This document shows positions 57,141 to 64,000 of a stretch of DNA of 64,000 nt, piece by piece. The notes below the pieces were generated by a model. That model worked only from the letters and a program-made list of their open reading frames with translations. It searched no databases and was not told the DNA's origin. Source of the DNA: Periconia sp. R9002 (Eukaryota; Ascomycota; Dothideomycetes; Pleosporales; Periconiaceae); contig JAMAHW010000066.1 in assembly GCA_023627715.1 (NCBI GenBank), positions 173,697 through 237,696 on the forward strand. Direction: 5' to 3'. The translations under genes and the position numbers were made by a program. Positions within the stretch are counted from its first letter, which is position 1. Each line of letters opens with the position of its first letter.

Positions 57141-57656
57141 AGGAGGCGCTGGTGGCGGGTTATCTTTTCTTTTTTTTTTGTTCTTGACCTCATCAGCAAG
57201 CGATCATCCTGGGTTCTATGTTTTCCGTTGCGGTGGTGGCTATTTTTTTCACTTCTCTACTTCCTTTTTCCCCCTCTCATCTTATTCTCCTCCCTACCAC
57301 TTTTTTTTCTTCTATTCTTGGAACAAAGGACAGGCCATTTGATCTGGATGGAACGGCTTGCTACAAGAGGATGCAGATTTATGTATTGGGAAAGCGCTTC
57401 GTCGAACGCCCACGCCACGCACGATATAAACTTTTTTTTATTTGGAAATGAATGTATGTATGGAATGTATAGATGAAACTGATTGACCACTTATCTTACT
57501 TTGATTGAAGTCACTCATATGCATCGCGCGCCCTTTCCAATCTCGAGAATTTCTTGTTGTCGCTCGATGATCCTTCTCGGCTTACCTTTGCTTATTCCAC
57601 TCTTCTACACTGAGCCTCCCACGCCTCCCAACTTTCAAGGTCCCATCGTGTACATA

Positions 57657-57826
57657 TACTGTAGAATTTCGATGGTAACGAACAAGCCGTCGTTCTTAGC
57701 TACAGAGAATAGCATGCTCTTGTTAGCTACAACAGTTCTTTAGAGGAGTTAGTTGGCGAATTATAAAGCGTTGCTCTCCGCAGCCAAGAACGACGGCTTG
57801 CTCGTTATCCTCGAATTTCTACGGTA
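57657..57826. mobile_element. MITE-like element with 45-bp terminal inverted repeats
   Basis: The arms 57657-57701 and 57782-57826 are reverse complements at 39 of 45 positions, with an 80-bp centre. Taking the element as 57659-57824, both ends are flanked by TA, as for Tc1/mariner (Fot1/pogo) insertions, and the ends read CTGTAGAA and TTCTACGG. There is no ORF, so it would be non-autonomous. An alternative is a strong hairpin with a regulatory role. Confidence 0.6.
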
Positions 57827-58019
57827 GGCTAAAGACTTTTTTTTACCTTTAGAATGGGAAAAGGAACAAAAACATCATCAATTCAAAAAAAAACCACCTA
57901 CTCACATCCAAAAAATTCCCCGTCATCAAACGCATAGAAAATCCCCATTGTCGCATTTCGTCATCACAGAATCCTACCTCAGAACCAGGGGCCAGGCTAG
58001 CGAGTCAGTCGTCGTGAAC

Positions 58020-58062
58020 ACGCGTGTGTTGGGGGTTCGTGCGCCCCACTTCCCCGACGCGT
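58020..58062. promoter_or_regulatory. Two ACGCGT (MCB-like) boxes upstream of the RRM-PIF1 gene
   Basis: ACGCGT occurs at 58020-58025 and 58057-58062, about 316-358 bp upstream of the start codon. Paired MCB boxes are typical of G1/S-activated DNA-synthesis genes in yeasts; the function here is inferred. Confidence 0.35.
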
Positions 58063-58184
58063 TCCCAACCCTTCCTTCCAAGGTTTTTCTATCTTCCTCT
58101 CCCCTTCTCCCTCCCAATTGTCACGCTTCCTCACACACACGCGCACACGCGCGCGGAACCAATTGCTGTTATTCTGCATCCACT

Positions 58185-58186
<2 letters not shown>

Positions 58187-58219
<33 letters not shown>
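58187..58219. repeat. Poly-T tract (33 nt)
   Basis: An unbroken run of T lies about 160 bp upstream of the RRM-PIF1 start. Poly(dA:dT) tracts of this size exclude nucleosomes in fungal promoters, so it probably marks an open promoter. Confidence 0.85.
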
Positions 58220-58220
<1 letters not shown>

Positions 58221-58377
58221 GCTGCGTCCAAGTTTTAGAGCTGTACATTATTTCCACATACCGCCCACACGCTATACCACCGATTCCTAACCTACCCCAC
58301 GAACCCCTCGCACCATACCGCGTACCTATACATACACCGTTTGGAACTACACGTCTCAAAGCCGAGATCCACGATAA

Positions 58378-61300
58378 ATGAAATTGTTGGAGTGGCTTTG
58401 GGGAACAGCGCCGCAGAAAAGCACGCCGTCGAGCTACACGACCTCGACCTCATTGGGGAAGCATTCGAGAGAGGAGGTTTTTGAGGAGATTGAGGATAGT
58501 GATTCAGATGAAGCCGTTGGGTACAAGGTATCGCCGAAGAAATTGAGGAATGACCGTGGGGGATTGACCAGCAGTTCGCAATCGTCTGCGTGTGGAGACG
58601 CGCAGAAGGGATGGCAGATCGGTCGGGGGCAACTTCCCAGCAGTTCCCAATCAGAAATATATGTGCCGTGTAGCGATGACGAAGAGGAGGCGGAGATGGC
58701 GTCGCTACCTTGCAGCTCCCAATCGGAGGTACTGGTACCGGATAGTGAGGATGAGGAGGAGGAGGATAGACATAACATGTCGCCATCACGTCATGCATAC
58801 CAATATGATGCGCGGGTCAAGCCGGATAATTACGAGCTATCCAGTTCACAGCATGGACTTGACAGGATAATGGACAGTGAGGACGAGGAAGAGGGGGAGG
58901 AGGACAGACGTGAGACATTGCCATCGCGTCATGCAGAATATGATAACTCGGGGCACGAACGCAATGTGCCACGCCAACCTGATCCTCACCGACACACTCA
59001 CGACACGAACTGTACTCGGCGACCAGGACTACCGCCTCGCCCAGCCACTCCCAAAGAGCCGCCCTACGCTCCCCAACAACTCCCTAGTCCACCTCGCAGT
59101 GCTCAAGGGTCAAAAGAAAAGCCACCAAGCAATACTTTATACGTCGGCAACCTGCCCCGAAGTGCCACAAAAGCAGATCTCAGGGACTTGTTTTGTAGAT
59201 GGGGTCATATTATAAGCATTTCTTTGCCCCGCCACAAAAAAACCGGTAAACTCAAAGTATATGGCTTTGTTGAATACGCGTCGATGAATGAAGCTAAGAC
59301 TGCCTTGGCTATCTTACAAGGGCATAAAATCGACGGCAGCCCTATGCGTGTGGGATATGCAAAAGGTCGTCCCAACCATCCCAAGAATCAGGATCCCAAC
59401 CATCCCAGGAATCAGAATCCTAACCATACGAGGAATCAGGATCCCAGCGAGTGGAATGGCATGGCCGGACACGTTCAGTTCAGCGATTCTAGTGCACAAG
59501 ATGTCGGCATTAGTCCAGACTCAAACATAACTTCCCAGTCCACAATTCCACTGGCCAACGAAACTGTCGGACAAGGTGCAGGCGTAGGTTCAGGTTTAGG
59601 CCTAAATCCTCTGCCCCAAATCCCTCCAGTTGACGAGGCTGCTGCCAACATGGTGCCTATCGCCGAGCCTTCGTTGCCGGCCCAGACACACATCGCTAAC
59701 CCTGAACTATGTCCGGAGCAACTGCACCTAGTTGATTTGATCGTTAATCAAGAAAAAAATGTATTTTATACTGGTTCTGCTGGATGCGGCAAGTCAACAG
59801 TGCTGAAAGCCTTTGTCAAGGCTTTACGAGAGCGAAAAAAGAATGTGCAGATTGTGGCGCCCACTGGTCGTGCTGCTCTCGACGTTGACGGAATCACCAC
59901 ATGGACATATTGTGGTTGGACTCCAGACCACAAGAAGAAAACATTGGACGAGGCGAAGACTGTTGTTCATAACAAACATACATGGACACGGTTGAATAAC
60001 ACACACGTTTTGGTAATCGACGAAATTAGTATGGTTGAGAATTGTCATCTTGAACGCATCGACCTTGTGATGCGAGAAGCTCGAAACTGTGGGAAACCTT
60101 TTGGCGGCGTTCAAGTTGTAGCGACAGGGGACTTCTGCCAACTGCCACCTGTTAAGCCTTTCGAGAACTGCATAGAATGCGGGAAGACAATGTTTCCGAA
60201 GCCTGGTACTACAACGAAAAGATGTGCGGATCGCAAATGTCTGAAGTTCGACAAATATTATCTTGACCGGGATAAATGGGCTTTTCACTCAAAGGCCTGG
60301 GAAGAGTGTAAATTCGAGTACGTCAATCTTAAAACGATACATCGGCAAAACGATATCATATTCATTGACATCTTGAATAAACTTCGCATGGGCGAACCAT
60401 TGGGTGAACCCAGCATCGATATGTTGTTGAACCATGAATCGGAAACAACAGATGCGATTCAGCTTTTTCCTACAAAAAAACGGGTTAACGAAATCAACAA
60501 CGAAAAATTCAGCGAAATCCCATTTGAACACCGGCCCTACAAGTGTCTAGATCATTTCGAATGGCATAAGGAATACAAGGACTTCGAGCACCTAGGAGAA
60601 GTGATACGTGATGGTTCAGTAGACGATGGTTCATTGAAGTCCTTGGGAGAACATCGCTACAGTACCTACGTAGAACTGAAACAAGACATGCTTGTCGTCC
60701 TTCAGTCCAATCTTGACATCAGCCGGGGGCTGGTAAACGGGTCACAAGGGGTAATTCAAGGTTTCCAGCCTTATGACGAAAATAGGCTACCAAAAGCTAG
60801 CAGAAATCGAGAACCTGGTACTCTTGCTGGAGAGTTGGCTAGATATCGAGAGCAACGCATTCGCGACTTTGCAAGACGCACGAATCAGCAAGGGTGGCCA
60901 ATTGTTCAGTTCCAGAATGGCCCGTTGGAGACCATATATCCGGATTGCGCGGTCACCGAGTTGGGCGATGATGACGCAAAGTGTAGATTGTCTAGAACAC
61001 AGATCCCATTGATGGCTGGTTGGGCCATGTCAATACACAAAGCCCAGGTGAGTCGAACATCTATCTAACCGGGGCACACTCATGACCACCGTGTTTGGTT
61101 CAAAGTGAAAGTCGGCTATACAATCAGGAACGAAGCTGACAGAAACACAGGGCATGACGCTGAATCGGGTTATCGTAGACTTGGCCAAATGTTTTGAAAA
61201 AGGGCAGGCATATGTAGCACGTGAGTTGTTCCTTTCCTCTGCGACGTTCAAAACCAACTAATAGATGCTTTAGTCAGTCGAGCTAGGGACCTGAGGGGCC

Positions 61301-61386
61301 TGAAGGTTCTATCGTTTCCCAAGAACCCGCAGGTCGCAGATGAGGCTGTTGTAAAGTTCCTAAAGGAAAAACTCCAAGTTGAATAA
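58378..61386 (+). CDS. PIF1-family DNA helicase fused to an RRM, with SUMO-interaction-like motifs
   Basis: Three exons: 58378-61047, 61151-61220 and 61274-61386 (introns 103 and 53 bp), giving 950 aa. The N-terminus has repeated SSSQ/CSSQ segments followed by hydrophobic-acidic motifs: EIYVPCSDDEEE (about 93-104), EVLVPDSEDEEEEDR (about 117-131), and DRIMDSEDEEEGEED (162-176). An RRM spans about 252-328 (NTLYVGNLPRSATKADLRDL, RNP1 as KVYGFVEY). Three 24-bp tandem units (59371-59442) give NHPKNQDP-like repeats. The PIF1 helicase starts near 450: Walker A GSAGCGKST (466-474), APTGRAA, DEISM, GDFCQLPPV, IHRQND, and the C-terminal GWAMSIHKAQGMTLNRVIVD with AYVALSRARDL formed across both introns. 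A Cys4 insertion (Cys598, 601, 616, 621) looks like a zinc ribbon. PIF1 enzymes unwind G-quadruplexes and R-loops. The domain joins lie within one exon. Confidence 0.88.
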
Positions 61387-62167
61387 AATCGCCCTACTGG
61401 GGTTTGTATTCTCGTGTATTATCATCTTTAGATTATGTTTACCAGGATGCTTTATCAGGAACGGTGTTTTGCGATATAGACATCATGTCAAAAGTTGTTG
61501 TTTAGTATTTTCATATCGCATTGGGGAGGCTGCATTCTCTATCGTTTATTTCCTTTGCATCATAGATACCCAGTCATCAGAGCTCAAGAGAGCGCAATTG
61601 ACACTACACGAGCGTTTGAGAATCAAAACTTCCTTTCTCTATACAGAGATACACATCCTGTCAAAATCTACACACCAACCAACCCAGTCCCTGTATCTCT
61701 GAGAAACCTGCTCAAAAAAGGTGGCAAATGCACACGGCTTTCGTGGCAAGTCCCTCATCCTCATGGCCACCACCTCAGCCACCACAATATCTCATCAACC
61801 TACGGATCTAACCTGCGATCCCATCGCAACAAGTGAAAAGAATCTAGGTTGGACCCTGCATACAGGATGAAACAAGCGACAAGTTTCTCTGCCTGAGTGG
61901 TTGATTTTAAGGGTGTGAAACCTGGTCTTTGGTGACGCCCACCCTGCACAGTGACGTATGCCGATCGGGGGAGGGGATCGCCCTCCACATCATGATCGCC
62001 CTCCACATCATGATCGCCCCCCAGAACCCACCCTGGGAACTGGAGATTTAAACTACTTACTTTACTCCTGGCGATACCGTTCTAGTATCCTTCAACTCTG
62101 TGGATTCTTTTGAAGTCTTTGCAAATTTAGGAAATTTTGAAGTTGTTAGGAATATACAATCTCGAAT
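61387..62167. other. Intergenic, promoter of the TPVKK-repeat gene
   Basis: No gene; plus frames at 61379-61836 are shadows or read-through. The right end carries an 18-bp tandem repeat and an AGGGG (STRE-like) site at 61972-61976. Confidence 0.5.
61976..62020. repeat. 18-bp tandem repeat (about 2.5 copies) in promoter
   Basis: The unit GATCGCCCTCCACATCAT occurs at 61976-61993 and 61994-62011, with a third partial copy GATCGCCCC. It lies about 150-190 bp upstream of the next gene's start. Confidence 0.85.
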
Positions 62168-63628
62168 ATGTCAGCCGTTGATCAACTCAAGCAGCAGAAT
62201 GCTGCGCTGCAATGTAAGTGACGTGAAATATAACCATTCAAGAAAACGACATAGTACATATCATGTCCCTAACAATCCAATTACCAGCCAGCGTAGGCAA
62301 CCTCCAAAAAGTAGCCCAAGGCGCCTCGCAAAACGCGAAGAAAGCCCCTTCAACGGCTGCCAAAACCACATCTACGGCTACATCCAAAGCCGCAACTCCC
62401 GTCAAGAAGGCCACCCCGGCTGCTTCCCAGGCAAAGACAGCTGCATCATCTACATCTACGCCTGTCAAGAAGGCTCCAGCAACTGCTTCCAAGACTACAA
62501 CATCACCAACTGCCGTGAAGAAAACGGTTCCTTCGACGGCATCTACCGCAACGGGGAAAACAGCTAATGCTACCCCTTCGTATAAGAAGACTCCCATCGG
62601 TACTACCAAGACTCCCGTAGCTAGCAATACTTCCACACCGGTGAAGAAAACGCCCGCTGCGAGCACAGTAAACAAAACTCCAGCCTCCACCACCCCAGTA
62701 AAAAAAACCCCCGTCTCCTCAACCTCTACCCCCAAAACACCCAGCACCGCCAAAACCCCCATCAAAAAGACCCCCGTAAAACCCTACACCACAACGACAA
62801 ACCCCGACGGCACAAAACCCACCCCCTCAAGCACCCCTAAACCAACCCCCACCACCAACAAAAAACCCCCCTCCGCCCTCTCCCAAGGCATAAACACCAC
62901 AACCTCAACCCTCAACAAAACCGTCGGTCTAACCACCGGCACCGCAAACACAATCACCGACTCGGCCACGTCGGGCCTCAACACAACCGTCAACGGCGTC
63001 ACGGGCGTCGCCGGCAAAGGCCTCGACAAGCTCCCCGCCGGCGTCGGCAAACCCGTCAAGCACGTCACCGACAACGTGGGGAAGACGGTCACGGGCGCCA
63101 CGGATAACTTGTACTACACCGCAGGCGCCGCGACGAAGGGCGTGCAGGGGACGGTGAGTAAGACTACGGGCGCGCTGGGGAAGGGCGATGTTAAGGGGAC
63201 TGTTGGTGGAGTGGGGAGTGGGGTGGGGAATACGGTTAGTGGGACTGGGAAGGTGAGTTTCTCCCCTTTTTTTGTTCACATCTTTCTCTTTTTACGTCTT
63301 CTTCGTGGTTTCCGTTGCTCTAGTGGATCATTGCTAACGCACCGCTTCCAACCAGGGTCTCGGCAACACCGTCAGCGGCGCCGTGGGCGGCGTAGGAAAT
63401 ACCGTCGGCGGACCTCTTGGAGATGTGGTCGGCGGCGTTGGAAAGGGCGCTGGGGATGCGCTGGGTGGTATCACCGGTGGGTTAGGGGATGGTGTGGGGA
63501 AGTTGGGCAAAGGCGATTTCGTGGGTGGCGTGGGGAGCACGTTGGGGGGTGTTCAGAAGGGCGTTGGAGGGTTGCTTGGGGGCGTTTTTGGGGGTGTGGG
63601 TGGTGGGAAGGGGGAGGAGGAGAAGTAA
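62168..63628 (+). CDS. TPVKK-repeat, Gly/Val-rich low-complexity protein, unknown function
   Basis: Three exons: 62168-62213, 62288-63252 and 63356-63628 (introns 74 and 103 bp), giving 427 aa. Exon 1 encodes MSAVDQLKQQNAALQ; the join gives SSVGNLQKVAQGAS. Residues about 35-225 are Lys/Thr/Pro/Ala-rich with at least six TPVKK/TPIKK-type motifs, a pattern shared with histone H1-like tails and matching the CDK site S/T-P-x-K. Residues about 240-427 switch to a repeating amphipathic Gly/Val/Asn/Thr pattern (GVGNTVSG, GVGKGAGD, GGITGGLGDGVGK, GVGSTLGG), which resembles LEA-like or lipid-coating sequence. No membrane span or signal peptide. I do not recognise a family; stress protection or surface coating is a guess. 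Proteins with this C-terminal pattern occur in other filamentous fungi. Confidence 0.75.
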
Positions 63629-64000
63629 GGCAAGGAAAGGGGGATGGACGTGTGGTTGGGTGTGGAGGTAGGTATGTTTGGATGGGTTTGATGGGTCAAT
63701 GTGGGAAGTGTTTTTCTTTTTCGGGTTATTGTATGTTTATGAGGTTTGTAATTTTAATATTTTAGTTTCTATTTTTTTAGGTTTTGATATTAGGAAAAAA
63801 AATAATTGTAACGTCTTAACACGAAATCTATATACATAGCAACCAGGGGGAGAGAAAAACCCCTACATACTTATTTCTCCACCGCAAACCAAACCCCCCC
63901 AACAAAAGAAATCTAGTCACAAACGCCAAACAACCTTCCCCCCTTTAAACAAACCAGTACGAAAAAAAAAACAATCCCAACCTTCACCCACCACCCACCC
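63629..64000. other. 3' flank at the right window edge
   Basis: A T-rich 3' UTR is followed by A/C-rich sequence (A10 run near 63968) up to the edge. No gene start or end is visible. Confidence 0.5.

Larger units (their letters stand above)
57141..58377. other. Intergenic with a MITE-like element and the promoter of the RRM-PIF1 gene
   Basis: No gene seen. It holds T-rich 3' UTR sequence to about 57450, the inverted-repeat element at 57657-57826, two ACGCGT boxes (58020-58025 and 58057-58062), a CA/CG-rich tract near 58133-58155, and a T33 run. Confidence 0.55.

Noticed and set aside
57997..58359. Minus-strand ORF across the poly-T tract
   Set aside because: Its poly-Lys stretch is just the translated reverse of the T33 run and it lies in the helicase promoter.
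61379..61836. Plus-strand frames after the RRM-PIF1 gene
   Set aside because: They overlap each other, start right after the helicase stop and have no recognisable protein features; read as 3' UTR.
1..64000. Search for CRISPR arrays, rRNA genes, full-length transposons and biosynthetic core genes
   Set aside because: No regularly spaced repeats, no rRNA-like sequence, no transposase or reverse transcriptase motifs, and no PKS, NRPS or terpene synthase domains were seen.

Overview
This window is nuclear DNA from a filamentous ascomycete (Pezizomycotina). The evidence is short introns (mostly 43-115 bp) with GT-AG ends and CTRAC-like branch sites, intron-poor genes, a tRNA interrupted after position 37, and typical fungal families: an Srs2 helicase, an eqolisin protease, a GT69 mannosyltransferase, an RGS-LOV photoreceptor, a fungal ChrA chromate transporter, and Mds3/Ral2-type Kelch and Rrn9-type proteins. 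The class (for example Dothideomycetes or Leotiomycetes) cannot be settled from sequence alone. Exon joins were derived by hand by keeping frame, splice signals and family patterns consistent.

Layout. 1-10.6 kb: a truncated, probably mitochondrial protein (-), tRNA-Val(UAC), Srs2 helicase (-), a secreted NlpC/P60 protein (+), a 3-beta-HSD-like dehydrogenase (-), and a decayed CorA-like gene (+). 10.6-21.7 kb: a gene-poor stretch with one small coiled-coil ORF, one F-box protein and one secreted eqolisin protease. 21.7-33.1 kb: a small membrane protein, an Rrn9-like RNA polymerase I factor, an unrecognised glycosylated membrane protein, a GT69 mannosyltransferase, a chromate transporter, NatB catalytic subunit Naa20, and a small acidic protein. 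33.4-49.4 kb: RGS-LOV photoreceptor, cystinosin-like transporter, secreted SRPBCC protein, BCAS3-like beta-propeller protein, MPDU1-like PQ-loop protein and an MFS exporter. 51.1-64 kb: 1-Cys peroxiredoxin, Kelch/BTB signalling protein, a MITE-like inverted-repeat element, a PIF1-family helicase carrying an RRM, and a TPVKK-repeat protein.

There is no sign of a biosynthetic gene cluster or a prokaryote-style operon; the genes are mostly housekeeping and independently transcribed, often from divergent promoters. The most unusual points are the single reading frame that joins SUMO-interaction-like motifs, an RRM and a PIF1 helicase with a Cys4 insertion; the complete RGS-LOV photoreceptor; a perfect PIP box in the Srs2 tail; ACGCGT (MCB-like) boxes upstream of both helicase genes; and the MITE-like hairpin.
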